Of a stretch of 64,000 nt of DNA, positions 1 through 11,985 are shown piece after piece. Each line of letters opens with the position of its first letter. The stretch's first letter is position 1. Both the position numbers and the translations under genes were made by a program. Origin of the DNA: Amblyornis subalaris. Taxonomy: Eukaryota; Chordata; Aves; Passeriformes; Ptilonorhynchidae. Location: contig JACAXG010000031.1 in assembly GCA_018881555.1 (NCBI GenBank), positions 7,065,127 through 7,129,126 on the forward strand, in the 5' to 3' direction. The notes beneath the pieces were generated by a model, which was not told the DNA's origin, did not search any database, and worked only from the letters and a program-made list of their open reading frames with translations.

Positions 1-759
1 TTCTGTATTTGCTTTAGGCACATGCTCATTTTAGCTTCCTAGTTCTGGAATCTTACATAAAAGCCAAAAAACAAGGAGCCTTAGAAAGTTTTGAGCAGAA
101 AAAAACATTACTCTATATTGTTGCCGTTAGCCCAGGCATGCAGAGTTTACAGCTCTCACCCTTAGGAGACTATCTAAGGTCTGTACACCAATTTTGCTGG
201 CTGAATTTGTGACTCAAACTGAAAAAATCCAAGCATCCAGTAGTTACTGAAGGTGCCACACATTCACATTGACAGCTCCACANCTTCACAGACTTTTTTC
301 TTTTGATCAGCCTTGTTGATGTTGAGCTCTTGCCGGGTGTGTGTTGTGATTAATGTGTTTGTCCCGTTGGAGCAGGGAATAAGCTGGAACATCCCAGCTG
401 CCGTATGTGTGTCAGCTCAAGCAGAAGGCACTGTATTAGTAAATACTGAGTCCTAGCTTGTCTTCAGAAATGACACCTAATCCTGAGACTCAGATCTAAT
501 CTGTATCATGAAAGAGTCCTCCACTCATGTGGATTCTGCTGTTTCTTTAGGTTGCTCTGTCCCAGTGCTTGACTGAATGTACAGTGAGGTAATTTGCTCT
601 AGTACCTTAAATTTATGTTGCTGCAAGTTCAGTGGATGAGCTCTCTTTTCCCCAGACCAGGTACATGGAGCATTTGATGGTCATTGTCCACTCAGCCGTG
701 TCTCAGTGTGTTCTTCAGTCATCTTTTCATACTCTGAACACACACATGTATTTATTTCT
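1..759. other. Unannotated AT-rich DNA left of the first CR1 fossil
   Basis: I see no gene, RNA or clear repeat here. The sequence could be the more diverged 3' untranslated part of the CR1 fossil that follows, but no stretch matches well enough to claim it. Confidence 0.5.
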
Positions 760-2060
760 CTGAGTCTTTCTGAAACCACTATTCTAAACATTTCCTTTGT
801 GGTCTTCTCTGGACTTTCACCAGTTTACCTTTTTCATACTCTCAGACCTCGTTGTTTTTGAACCAGTGATAGCAATAGCCATTAAAAATTACACTCCTTT
901 TAGTGCATTCCTAGAATAATGGTTTTCTTCCTTTGTGGCAAATTTTTCATCACACTGTTTAGTCACTTATTCTGTGATGCATATCAAATTCCTCAAATCC
1001 TGTTTTCATAGGCTGGCGCTAACCATTTGTATTTGTGACTTGTGTGCTGTAGGCGAAGTCTTTGATCTCAGACTGCTACTCCAATTCAGCAAGACTTGTT
1101 TTCTAACTTCATACTCAAAATAAATTGCTCTTCCTCTATGTTTTGTCACTGGCCAGTTTTGTATGTGTGTTCATTCCATCTTTAATGGTATCAACAGTCA
1201 AACATCAGAGTCCATAACAGAGCCATTGATGCCTGTTGTGATATATTTTCTAGTTTTGCTGGGAAATCACTGGTAGTTGTCTCTGGGAGCTTGTTTTCAG
1301 ATGGTCCTGCATCTGTTCTGTTGTGGTTTCATGTTAACCTATATTTCTGTGGTTTGTTTTGGAGCACGTCATGTGGAATATGTCAGGAACAGGAATGAAG
1401 CCAAGGTAGATTCCATTCAATGCTTTCTGTCTAGTCCACTTGAGGAAATTAGGTTGGTTTGACAGCATTTGTCTTTAGCAGCTTTGTGCTGGCCATACTC
1501 AGGCATTTTGTGTTCCTCTAGATGTTTGCCTGGGGACAGTGAAATGTATTTTCTAGATTAGAACCTTTCTAATTTAATGTATTGCTCTGTAATTTCCTAA
1601 ATCCTCATTCTCTCAAGTTTACCTTTCCTTGTTTCCTACCTATCCTTTAGGATTTCTCCCATCAAACATGAATTTTTCAGAATGGTCAATATTGCACTGA
1701 ACTCTCAGGAGTGATTTCAACAGGCTTCAGTGTCAATTCTTTTACCTACATATGTCCAAATGCACTCCTTCTCAGTTTTTTCATCCCTTTTCTTTGTTGA
1801 AATTGATTATGTTTAAGGGTTTGATCACAATGGAGCATTTTTGTAACAAGTGAAGCAAAAAGGCATTGAATGCATCAGTTGTCTCCATTTCTCCATTTAC
1901 AGTGTTTATAACTAAAGGATCTTTCCTTTCCTTTCCTTCATTTTTATTGCTCCTAATGTATTTACACTAGTTCCTTTTCTTTTCTTACTGCATCTTTCCT
2001 TGCAGAATTTTATATCCTCACATCAGAATGTAGGATCATTCAAACCCATTTGTTCAAGAA
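760..2060 (-). mobile_element. Old CR1 LINE fossil (ORF2 and 3' part), minus strand
   Basis: Read from plus-strand left to right this is the reverse complement of a CR1-type non-LTR retrotransposon. Recognisable blocks come in the expected order: a GTCTTCTCTGGACTTTC-like block near 800, a GGTCCTGCATCTGTTC block near 1303, GAGGAAATTAGGTTGGTTTG near 1443, CCTCTAGATGTTTGC near 1515, an AAAAAGGCATTGAATGCATC block near 1858, and CTCCTAATGTATTTACA near 1951. These correspond to the reverse-transcriptase gene and downstream region of diverged CR1 elements of the kind common in turtles and crocodilians. All reading frames are broken, so the copy is dead. Boundaries are approximate; recognition is from memory of the family, not an alignment. 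Confidence 0.65.
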
Positions 2061-2167
2061 TTGTAACCATGCTGTTGTTTATTCTGCGTGATAGTCAGGA
2101 AAATCCAATAGTAGGTACGTAGAAGATGCTCTCTATTTGTTGGCTTGGCATTTTTTTCTACAAGTAT

Positions 2168-2243
2168 GCTAGAAAACAAAATCTAGAAAACAACAACAAC
2201 AATAACAACAACACAAAAAAAACCCAACCAAACAAAAAAAGGG
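2168..2243. repeat. A-rich (CAA)n/(CAAA)n low-complexity tract
   Basis: The tract is dominated by AAC and AACAAC units followed by A runs and CCAACCAAAC-like units. Similar tracts recur at 21497-21566, 37708-37727 and 52370-52413. It could be a decayed retroposon tail, but no body is visible next to it. Confidence 0.75.
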
Positions 2244-4173
2244 TCTGGGATATATGTTTCTAAACTTGGAATTTTGGCAGTGTTACTCTGTGGAAGATTT
2301 GGCATGTATTGTGGGTGGTCATCAGCAGTACTCACACATCCTCCCATGAGGACCTGGAGCATATGGGCAAGTGTGTTTTTTCTCTGTGGCATTTCAGATG
2401 TTTACATCTCTGGGCCACCATTTCCACCTTTGCTTTGGGTTTATCATCTCTTCTGTTTGCCAGTTCACAACTTCCTACAGGGAAATTATTTCCATTTTAT
2501 TAAGGAAGGGGATTTTGGCTCTGTTTTTCTCCCATCTCCTTTTTGTTTTTCTCAGTGGAAGGGGAAACATTTGGCCCTATTGTCATGAAGTGGTGTTAGA
2601 AAAGTCCTTAGAAAACAGTAACAGAAGTGCATATGGCAAGAACTATATATATTGTGGACATCACAGAATGTCTGTACCANTGAAATCCAAACCATCAGGC
2701 TGTGTGGGCGGTCAGAGATGAAAGGAGGATCTGATAGCAGAGAGAGGATAAAAGATAAGTGTAAGTGGCAGTTGAGTATTTTCCTATATTTAAAGTGGAA
2801 ACTGTGTTCCTAAGTGTCAAGTGTAGGAGAGGGCAGATCCAAATAGGGATGAACTCCTGAAGCTGCATCAGCTTTTGTGGCACTCTTTTCTGAAAATCTG
2901 ACAATATCTTGGATTTTTATACCTCAAATCCATTGGGCTTTGCATTTGCTATTTGGGAAAAAAACCCAACAGAATCTTACTATGGAACTGTCTTGATGGC
3001 AGGAACTAACTTAGACACTGGTCAAAATGCATGAATAAAAGGATATAATTATGTTATATAAACTGTTAAGTAATGCTGGTGTCAGTTCTGTTTTTAATTT
3101 GAAGACAGAAAGAAGCACTTTGAATGTGTAATTAACTTCTTCAAATTGCCTGTGAAGCTATGACCAATCATAATTAATTTTATTTTGAAAATTGCATCCA
3201 TGCACTTCAGTGCACTGAATAACATTGTAATCAAAAATAAAATTTTCAAAATACTGTTTTCAGTGGAGAAGGTTACAAAAGGAATCCTGTAAATCTTGTT
3301 GTTTTGGGTCCATATAAACATTACAGGCAAAGTTTTGCACCCTGACTACATTCTGTATGTTTTGCAGGTTTTACTACTAGTGACTATTTTTTAAAAAGTT
3401 TCTAACTTTTTTAGCTCTAGCAGATGTGTACATCAAACGTTTATAGGGAAAAATATTTTTTCTAAAAATGAGGTCTCATGAAGTAGAAAGACTTTTTATT
3501 ATGTCTCTTTATGCACAAAGCATTTGTTTTCAAAGCACTGTGGGCATATAAACATTAAAGAAGTAATGCTGTATATTCACAACATGATGTGTCTATCACT
3601 TCTTTTTGTCACAATTCCTCCCCAAGTGATACTTGTAATTGTAGAATTCCTAATAGTTTACCCAGCTTTATACTTCTGATGGCATCCTGGAGCAGTGATT
3701 TAATGTTCTGCTGGGACTAATTTCAGTGTTTGAATTCTTGAATGCTGGAACATTACTCTTGGTTTATGTGCACTGCAGTGGTTTCACCTTCCCTTATTAT
3801 TTCTTCCTTCCATCTATGGGATAATAGAGTATAATTCTCCTAAGAATTAGAATGGGGAAAAAATAATATCACTTTCTTGTCAGAGATGCACAGATNATAA
3901 GGCTGGAGAAGAGAGTGGTGATGAACTCACAGGTCTTCTAGAAGAGGCAAGATATGGAAGTACTCTGACTTTAATGTCTTAATTTTTGAATACATCTTAT
4001 AAAATCCATCACTGGTAAGATCACTAAAGTTCTAGTTACATTGCTGTTAACTTTTGCCCCTTATTTCTAGCCTGAATTTAGTGAACTTCTTTTTTTTACC
4101 CGTTTCCTTAATCTGCAAGGTTAAAGACTCTGTAATGTTGTATTAGGAACTCATGCTTGATTGATTATAAAGC
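2244..4173. other. Mostly unique AT-rich DNA
   Basis: No gene is supported. Open frames of about 70-115 codons near 2274-2904 overlap one another on both strands and have no recognisable domain. A possible ancient LINE/SINE scrap lies at 3510-3566 and is listed separately. Confidence 0.55.
3510..3566. mobile_element. Possible ancient L3/L2/MIR-type scrap
   Basis: The order of a short AAAGCATTTG-like block, TTTTCAAAGCACTG and ATAAACATTAA resembles the 'tagcgctttt ... tcaaagcactttacaaacattaa' region shared by ancient amniote L3/L2/MIR-like repeats. The match is short and diverged, so this is a weak call. Confidence 0.35.
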
Positions 4174-4690
4174 TGAATCAGAGTAATTCAGATTGGAAAG
4201 GAGCTCTTTAAACCTGTTGTCCAATTTCCTTGCTCAAAGCTCTGCTATGAGCTGTGTCCAGTTGGGTGTTGAATCTCTCCAAGATTCAAGATCCCACATT
4301 ATAAATCATTTATCCAATTATACAGGATACCATAGTGAGTATAGCTTTACTGAAATGGAGGTCACCAGTTCTCTTACTAGTCCTCCTTTGTCCTCGAAGT
4401 CATGGAAGACAACCAGGTTTGTCAGGCAGGATTTGACCTTGGTGCTTCCCTGATGTTTTTTCCTGTCCGCTTCTTGTCCTTTATGTGCATGGAGGTGGCT
4501 TTGGGAGTATTTGCTCCATAATTTCCCCAGGAAATGAGGTGAGGTTGACTGGCCTGTTGTTTCTTGTGACCTTCTCTTCTCTCTTCTTGAACACGGAGAC
4601 AGTTGTCAAAAGTTTTTGAACATGCAGTAGCATCAAGTGGCTACCCAACACCCTTAGTCATCGTGAGNGGCATGTCCTTTTCTCTTGCTG
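4174..4690 (-). mobile_element. Old CR1 LINE fossil with internal deletion, minus strand
   Basis: The 3' end lies on the left: GATTGGAAAGGAGCTC, then GTCCAATTTCC, TGCTCAAAGC and GCTGTGTCCAGTTGGGTG are the tail region of older CR1 families. The copy then jumps to ORF2-derived blocks: AACCAGGTTTGTCAGGCAGG near 4411, and the diagnostic block around 4513-4560 that reads CTCCATAATTTCCCCAGG then GAGGTTGACTGGCCTG. The part between tail and these blocks is missing compared with a full CR1, so an internal deletion is inferred. Frames are broken. The right end is approximate. Confidence 0.75.
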
Positions 4691-4739
4691 CTTTCTAGGA
4701 TAAAGTCCTCACTGCTTAAATGCAGTCTTTTTTCTTTTT

Positions 4740-5880
4740 TTCTGGATTTATGTTCAGTAGCAGTTGAGTAGAGGTTTGGTCCTTTTTGGCCTCTGCTTGG
4801 AAAACATCCAATTCGATTTTAAAACCTGTCAGTTAGCTGATCTTTCATGTATTTAATGTATTGCATTAAATTTGTAGTGTTCCTATTTCTTAAACAAAAT
4901 ATTAGACAGCACTGAATTGCATACCTCAGGGAAGTTTATCATCTCAGCACCTTTAACTTCATTAACCTTACAGCGTGTAATGTCATTGCCACAGATCTTG
5001 AGTTAGATTGACAAGACCATAAACACTTTTGATTTATATAGTCCTTCTTTAATTGCTTGAAAAACAGCTGTGTTTCTTGTTCCATAATTTTGCCCAGGAC
5101 TGATTTCAGGTGACAGGTCTCTACCTAGTCTCTACTTTTTGCTATATTAGCATGCTTACTTTTTTCCAAACCTCTTGAATTTTCATAGTGTTCAAANAGT
5201 TATTCAAAATTGATGTTGAGGTAAAAATTGCTCCTTGAAAACTACTCTTTGAAGGTGCTGTCCTGAAGCTTATGCAGGTCGTCTGCTTTAAAAAGGTCTA
5301 ACTTTAGAAGCTTCTTTTCGACATCACCCTCAGTTACTTTTTGAATGAAAGATAAATGTTATCATCATTAAGTGGTATGACTATATCTACTGCCTTATTT
5401 TCCAGATACAGGAGAGAGATTTATTAACTGCTTCTACCTTTNACAGCATTATTAACAACTAACCATTTTTGTTCACTAATCAACAAGAAAAATTGCTGTA
5501 ACTCGTTCCTAACATGGTTTTAAAAAAACACCCTTTTATTACTCATGTCTCCAATGACTGCCAATTTCTTCTGTCTCCTCTTCCTTTCCCTGTAATTCCT
5601 ACTTGCAGTGCATCACCACCTCTGTTAAGTGCCTTATTGATACATCATGTAGCAAAAGTAATGGAATTTATTTCTACGATNATCTCCATACGTTTACATT
5701 GCAGGTTGATGCAGGGCCTCTACATATCCATAGACTGAATCTTTATTTTTCCTTCATGTTTTTAATGGCCAGCTCTTTTTTCACTGTTGAAGCCATTCTG
5801 AGTACATGTGCCTGTTTATTCATGGCGGGCTGTTTTCCCTCTTCCTCATGCCAGTTTTTTTCCTGTGTATAGATAGCTAT
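4740..5880 (-). mobile_element. Second old CR1/L3-like LINE fossil, minus strand
   Basis: Successive blocks match an old reptile/bird CR1 lineage in reverse complement: GTCAGTTAGCTGATC near 4829, AATTTGTAGTGTTCCTATTT near 4869, AGTTAGATTGACAAGACC near 5001, TTTTGCCCAGGACTGATTTC near 5088, AAGGTCTAACTTTAGAAGC near 5294, and a block near 5420-5450 with ATTTATTAACTGCTTC. The landmark that reads '...actgatttcaggtgacaggtc' repeats the same position of the element already seen near 4530 in the preceding fossil, so this is a separate insertion or a duplicated one, not its continuation. It is non-coding now. Confidence 0.65.
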
Positions 5881-8800
5881 CTTTCTTGATTGTGAGTTAN
5901 GAGGCAGTTGGTTCTATATTTAAACAGTTTTTTAATTATCTGACATAGTTCTTACTCAGTCTCCTCATTTTTTTGTTTCTTGGTACATAGACATTTTTNG
6001 TTTTGATGAAATCACTTCTCTTAAAAAGCCTCAAACTATTACAGATTATTTTCTTTGTACAATAAAAATTAGCATGTCTAGATAATTTCCATGAAGGCAC
6101 TCAAGATTTTTAAATGTGATCAATCTATTTTTATTTATCCTATTCATATCTAATGCTGAATTTATCTTTGTATAGACTTNCAGAATTTTTCAATTTTTTT
6201 AAATTCTGGGGAAATTGTACCTACAATTTATGACTGCATTTAAAAAATGATCACAAATCAACTGTGTAATATTAATTGTGAAATTAAATTTACTTAGTGC
6301 TCACCATTGCACCATCTCTGATTACCTGAGCAGGGTTTATGTCATTTCATCAGCCAAGATAGCCTGTAAGTATTTTTCAGGAAAGCAAGAAATTTGAAAG
6401 ATGGATAGAATTCTTTTCTTCATTTTTTTCTTTGTAGTCTAAATCAAAAGGTATAGAAACACATGCTTTTGAGTAGATATTAAGCAAAAAAACCATAAAA
6501 CTCCAGGCTTCATCTTCTGATATGCTAATTCTAGAAATAAAAAAGAGCAATGAAACTCTCTGTAAATGGAAATCACTGAACGTCTGACAACAATACCCTT
6601 GCCAGAACGCTGAGAACCATTTCTTATCTCAGCAAATCCTTCCAGCCTTGACTGTCATATTAGCCAGTTTTATTCTTCATTGCTCGTCTTTGATCATCTG
6701 CTGCATGTTCCCNTGGGAGAAAGTTATGCCCATTTGCCTGTGAGCAGCTCACAATGTTTAATGAATATCTGCACGTTCTATCAAGGTTTTAAAAGCATTT
6801 CTGCTCAGATAAATTGAGCAATCCTTTCATTAGCTTTATGTATGCAGACTTGCTGTTCCTCTCAAAGACAATAAGGCATTTGAGTATTTGTTCTTGTGGG
6901 TGGACTTGTGCATTGCTTTTTTTTTTTTAAAGGATATTTTTGCCAGTGTTTTCATTTCAGCTCGATCTGAAGACTGAGTTTATTCTGGTTTCTGCATTAT
7001 GGTGTAATGCTACCTTTGTCAAGTCTCATTCCAAAGAGNCAGTAAAAGATTACATTTATAAACACTAGTGTGTAACATATTAAAATAAAAGATATCTTAT
7101 TGATTGTGACATCTGGCAAGTTGTATANCAAGTATTTCCCAAAAGAGACTAATAGTATTTCTTGGCGTGGTCTGCCTTAAAATGGTTTTTGGTCAATCCT
7201 TATAAGCAGGTGCTTAGAAAATGCTATTTAATCCAAATCCTTCAATTTTTTTTTAATATACATTAATTGTCCTCATTTTTATCTTGCCTGGTTCCTAAAG
7301 TTAATGGTGTCAATAGTATATAGGTGCAAAATTGACCTAAAGAACTGCAGTGTAAGGATATACTGGGTAAATCTNTTGTCCATTGCATTTTTTGTTGGAT
7401 ATTAATTTACTTTCATTTCTATTCTTATTTTAGACTGNCTCAATTTAATTTTAAGTTCCTCAGTACCTACAAGATGTTGCAAATGTAATTAAAGATGTCT
7501 ATTTGTGACAGTATTGCTAATTCCTCAAAAAATATTTTGTTATCATGGAAGATTATATCTTTAAGTATCCTTAATATTAAGGACCTTGACTTAGCTTTGG
7601 TATCTTCATGATAACTAGGAAGAAAGGGGAGAAATCTGGCCACTAAGAAATGTTTCTCAAGGCTGTAAATGAAAGTCACACAATGGAGCACTACGGGCTT
7701 CATGAGCCAGCTGGTTCCTGGGAACAGCCAGAGAGCTTTTTGTGCCCAAATTCAGATAACAAAATGCATCTGTGGTACAAGCACCATTTAGAAATCAGGC
7801 CAGCCAGAAATGGGAGCATTTTGAAAAATTAACTATTTATTTCCTTTGTCAGGAAAATTTACCTTCATGCAAAGTTTTAAGTTACTTTTTTTATTATGGA
7901 GTGTTTTGAAAATAAATAACCTTTGAAAGTTAAATTTTGTTGTTCTTTAGAAGAGTTTTGGAACAAGCCTGTGGACCATTCAAAGTTTTTATTTAAAATT
8001 TAAAGATGGAAGGTTCTTTTTGGTGTTGGCAGACTGGTGGGAACAGAGACCTCCTCTTTGTTCTGTCAACCTCAATTGTGTTGGAACCTCATTTGCATGT
8101 CAATTCTGTGTGTACAGAGTGCAGAGAGCTTCTGTTTAAAAGAATATCGCTCAGCTTTTGTGAGGAATTAAGGGTAAAAATGTTGTTTTTATAGCAGATA
8201 AACCAGAGTTAATATTTCCTCCCTGTGCATCTTGTAGTATTGTAAACCAGCATATAATACTGCTTCTTTCTTAATAATTGTGGGAGGCAAATGGAAAGGT
8301 GATTTCAATTATTAGAGGGCATGGGCCAAAACCTGCTCAAGATCTTTTTCATTACTCCAGTGGACTTAGCAGCTTGTCGTACATGTCAGCCAGAGAAGGA
8401 TGTTCTCCAGGTATGGCAGCTGCTGCCTTGGGGTTTCTTAGCTCACTCTATGCCTGGTTAACTGAGCAAAGCTCCAGAAATCAAAAACACATGTGGCAGA
8501 TGATTTCCCAGCATGGAGAGGCTGACAGGCTGCCTCCCCTCTTTTGCTCCCTCCTCAAAGGAAAAAGAAAGATGAAGTCTTAAATAAGCAGGAGGAAGAG
8601 GGAGTAAACTTCTACAAAATCAGCGAGTGTATTTTCCAGTTTCTAGAAGTAAGAGTTTGGAGTAATATAATTTGAGGCCTAATAGGTAATGATATCTATG
8701 GAGGAATTATTTAACTCATGTAATAGATACCTTAGTTTTGAATTGAAGAGATTTTTCTTCTGAGTGCTGGAGTTGTAAGTGAGCTCTGTTGGTCTGCAGG

Positions 8801-10620
8801 AAGTATCTGAGAAAGGGCGGGAAGTTTGGACAACAGCACTGGAGCAAGGGGCAGGACTGGGACTGGCAGATGTGTGTCACTGTGCAAACGTGAGAAGCTA
8901 CATGATGAGAAGAAAGTAATTTACTGGTTTTGCAACTCAACTGTAGATTGTAAATATGCCTTGTAGGCAAAGGAAGCATGTGCATGGACCAATATGAAGT
9001 CAAAATTCATTGACACTCCGTCCAAGACTGCAGTGTTTAACCACCGGGAAGTCTGACAGCCAGAACTTCACTGGGCTGTGATTGAAGGGGTCTGCAGTGC
9101 TGTGAATCTGCTGATGTATTTCTGCACCATTCAGCTCATTTCAGTGCACGACCCCTTGTTCTCTTTTTAGATTTTATTAACTTGTGTAGGTGAATTTACC
9201 ATCATCTAGCCAGTTGCCTGTTGGAATCTGCCCAAAGCATATTAAGTATAGGTGGTGTTGGCAACAGAAAAACTAATCAAACAAAATTCTCAAACTCAAA
9301 ACTTTTATTATTGCTCATGATACAGAAGGGAAAAGAGGTTAGTTCAGTAACTGGAGGACAGAGCTCATAATTCAGAAAATCCAGTTGTCAAATCCTCAAT
9401 AATAAATTTAAAATCCTAGTTTCAGTGTATATTCATTAGCTCTCCTTCAGTTCTGTGATACAGCTTAGCCCCTTTCTCATGGAAAGGATCATTTACTAAA
9501 TGCATTCTGAGTTATATGGAAACTGTTGTATGGTACGGCTGGAAATGTTTTTCCCTTCAAACTGCTTGGTTACAGTACGTGACAGCCCCTCCAGTTTTAT
9601 ACCACGGTAGATCAGATACATCGAATCACTTCCAAGATAAAAGTAGTTTGAATGTGTTCATGATCTTTTAAAAGGCACATTCCAGATGTTCACTCCTTGA
9701 CCACCAGCAAAAGAATGATATAAATACTGATGTAGCACAGTGCTTTTTAATTAAATAGAAATGGTCTTCAGCTACTAGCACAGCAAGGGTGAACTAAACG
9801 TGTTTCTTTCCACATGTGCTCTAAGTTCCATTATTAACTTGCAACAACTTAGGCTTTATAAAATAAAGTCAATATGCTGCTCAACAAGCTTTATTTAAAC
9901 CATCTCATCCTAACATTGCTCTCTAGTTGTAATTAGTACAAATAGAAAATCATGTGGTGCTAGTCACTTTCAAATTGATTTAAAGAACAGTAATTTTCAA
10001 AAATCTATAAGCAGATCATCTAATAAGNCACCCATAGCAGAGACTTTTACTGATGACATTTCTGGCTGTTGCCTCAACAATTCCACAAACAGTTATTAAA
10101 AAAAAAGGAAATTCTTTCTGATTTCTAAATAAATGAATAAGTGCAATGGTATAAATAAGACCTTAAGCTAGCGGGGTTGGGTGCAAAGTTTTCCTGCCTG
10201 GATTTCCTTCCTGCTGAAGGTACACGTCAGTCCCAGATCCCAGATCCTTGCCAGCAAGAGAGGAACTATTGATTTCAGTTGCCCTTAATTGGATTGGTCA
10301 GCACGGGATGGTTGTGTGCAGTAATTCAAGGTGGGATTTAACATAGAACATTACCTACTCTGCTTTAACTGTCATGTGAATATACTTGATGCACACTAAA
10401 AGTAAAACTGGGTGATGTGGCCTGCTGGATTTTCTAAGCTGACTTGGGGAATTTTAGTTTACCCCCATTAGCCTAAAAATGCAGAGGGGTTTCAATTCCT
10501 GGAGGTCACTGATGTTCGCTGGATTTTGGGCCAACCCTGATGGAATCCGTATAAAGGATGATATACAGAGATGGTACAAAACAGTAACAACTGGAGAGAT
10601 TTAATGGAATTAGGCTTCAT
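5881..10620. other. Unique AT-rich DNA, no gene seen
   Basis: I read this stretch on both strands and found no supported gene, RNA or repeat. Frames of 60-100 codons (for example near 8278-8583 and 8716-9003) have no recognisable domain and overlap other frames. Several stretches around 9.3-10.1 kb are AT-rich but not repetitive; whether they are conserved non-coding DNA cannot be judged without alignment. Confidence 0.5.
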
Positions 10621-10627
10621 TTTGCTC

Positions 10628-10635
10628 ATTTGCAT
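10628..10635 (+). promoter_or_regulatory. Octamer (POU/Oct) motif ATTTGCAT
   Basis: An exact ATTTGCAT octamer, the classical POU-domain factor site, lies in unique sequence 35 bp before the CTCF-like core at 10671. An 8-mer is expected by chance about every 30 kb counting both strands, so the match alone proves little. Confidence 0.2.
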
Positions 10636-10670
10636 GGAGTGACTCTCAAGACTGCCCAAAGAGCGCTCAG

Positions 10671-10682
10671 CCAGCAGGTGGC
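10671..10682 (+). promoter_or_regulatory. Candidate CTCF core motif
   Basis: CCAGCAGGTGGC fits all 12 positions of the CTCF core consensus CCASYAGRKGGC in plus orientation. The flanking bases fit less well, since TG follows where RS is expected. CTCF binds such sites to anchor chromatin loops and insulate domains. No occupancy can be inferred from sequence alone. Confidence 0.4.
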
Positions 10683-11397
10683 TGGCAGCCAGCTAGGGAT
10701 TGCATGGGCACCTTCTTAATGACTTCTCCATAAAAGTTGTAACTTCCAGAAACCTGTTTTCTGTGGGAGCATCTTTCCAGAAACAAAACACTATGGAAAA
10801 GGTATCTAAAAAGAGAACAGCTGGACAAAAAAACTTCCTCTCCTAGGCTGGGAAGACTTAATACTTTTTCAGATATGCAGGATCACAAGTTAACTTTATA
10901 ATAAACATAATGCAACTACCCTGGTCAGGTGTCTTAATGACTTCGTGACATATAGTAGTAATGCTGAAATCATCATAGGGTGGGTAAAATTCAACTGAAG
11001 AGAAGACACAAAACTCTACAGATCGTCATTTAGGTTATCAATATCCACTCACCACAGCCCATTGTCCCCATGGACATCTTTCTATCATACCTTGGCAGGA
11101 GAACCATGTGTTAATATTGTAGTATTATTACAACCAGTACATAATACGTTGGTACCTCTCCTTTTCACAATTTCGTCGTTACCATAAAACTACTAAAAGA
11201 AGCCCTGGGAATGGTTTTAAGGATCTAAGACAAACATCTCAATACTAAGGAAATTATCCAAGTCCTTATCTCGTTACACTGCCNGAATGACTGTTCTAAC
11301 AGCTAATAAAGACACTTGTAATTTCTTCCTTATGGAAGTCTGCCTTGATTTCTTTCTGTTGCTTCTAAATGATAAAATAAGCTGAGAACAGCAGAAG
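10683..11397. other. Unique DNA, no gene seen
   Basis: No open frame, RNA gene or repeat is recognisable. The stretch lies between the CTCF-like core and the TAATTA palindrome. Confidence 0.5.
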
Positions 11398-11421
11398 ATT
11401 TAATTAGGTTACTAATTAAAT
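11398..11421. promoter_or_regulatory. Perfect palindrome of two TAATTA homeodomain-type sites
   Basis: Two 10-bp arms, ATTTAATTAG and CTAATTAAAT, are exact reverse complements separated by GTTA. Each arm contains TAATTA, the core bound by many homeodomain proteins. The inverted arrangement would allow dimeric binding. The function is inferred from the motif only. Confidence 0.35.
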
Positions 11422-11917
11422 GTCAGGCATGGGCTGCCTGTTAAAATCAAAGGTTAACTGGCAGTAAGAGCATTTATGACAGAGCAGATCCAATGTCTAG
11501 AGATATGCAAAATAATAAGATAAACTTCTCTGGAATATGTTGCTTTCCAGCCAAAAAATGCATTTGTAGACTCTTTATCACTATTTTTTAGTTCATGGTA
11601 CTGCCAAACGCAGGGGATCACATATTTCCTTTCTCAGTAAGTGTGCTTTTTAAAATCAGCATATTAAAAGATAGAGTAATTACTATGCTGAGATTGCAGC
11701 TAGCTCAGGAAATTATTTTTGTTCAGATTCTGCAGAGGAGATAGATTTTGTGTTTTAAAAAGAGATGTTAAAGTATAATACTGAATGAAAGCCCAAAACT
11801 TTTTTGCATTGGACTCAAGTGAGCTTATTTGCAGTGGTACATAGAAATTTGTGGTTCCTGTGATTGAAGAACCTGACACTCTCTAATATATTACAGAGCT
11901 CCTTTTTGGCATAGACT

Positions 11918-11985
11918 AATCTTCGTTTTATAGATGGGGAATAGAGTACAAAGAGATCAAGGTATGTTGACATTCCCAGTGGGAG
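11918..11985 (-). mobile_element. Possible MIR/L2-type relic, minus strand
   Basis: The order TTTTATAGATGGGGAA, then AGAGTACAAAGAGATCAAGG, follows the reverse-complemented MIR core 'ttttacagatgaggaaactgaggcacagagaggttaag'. It is short and diverged. Confidence 0.4.
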
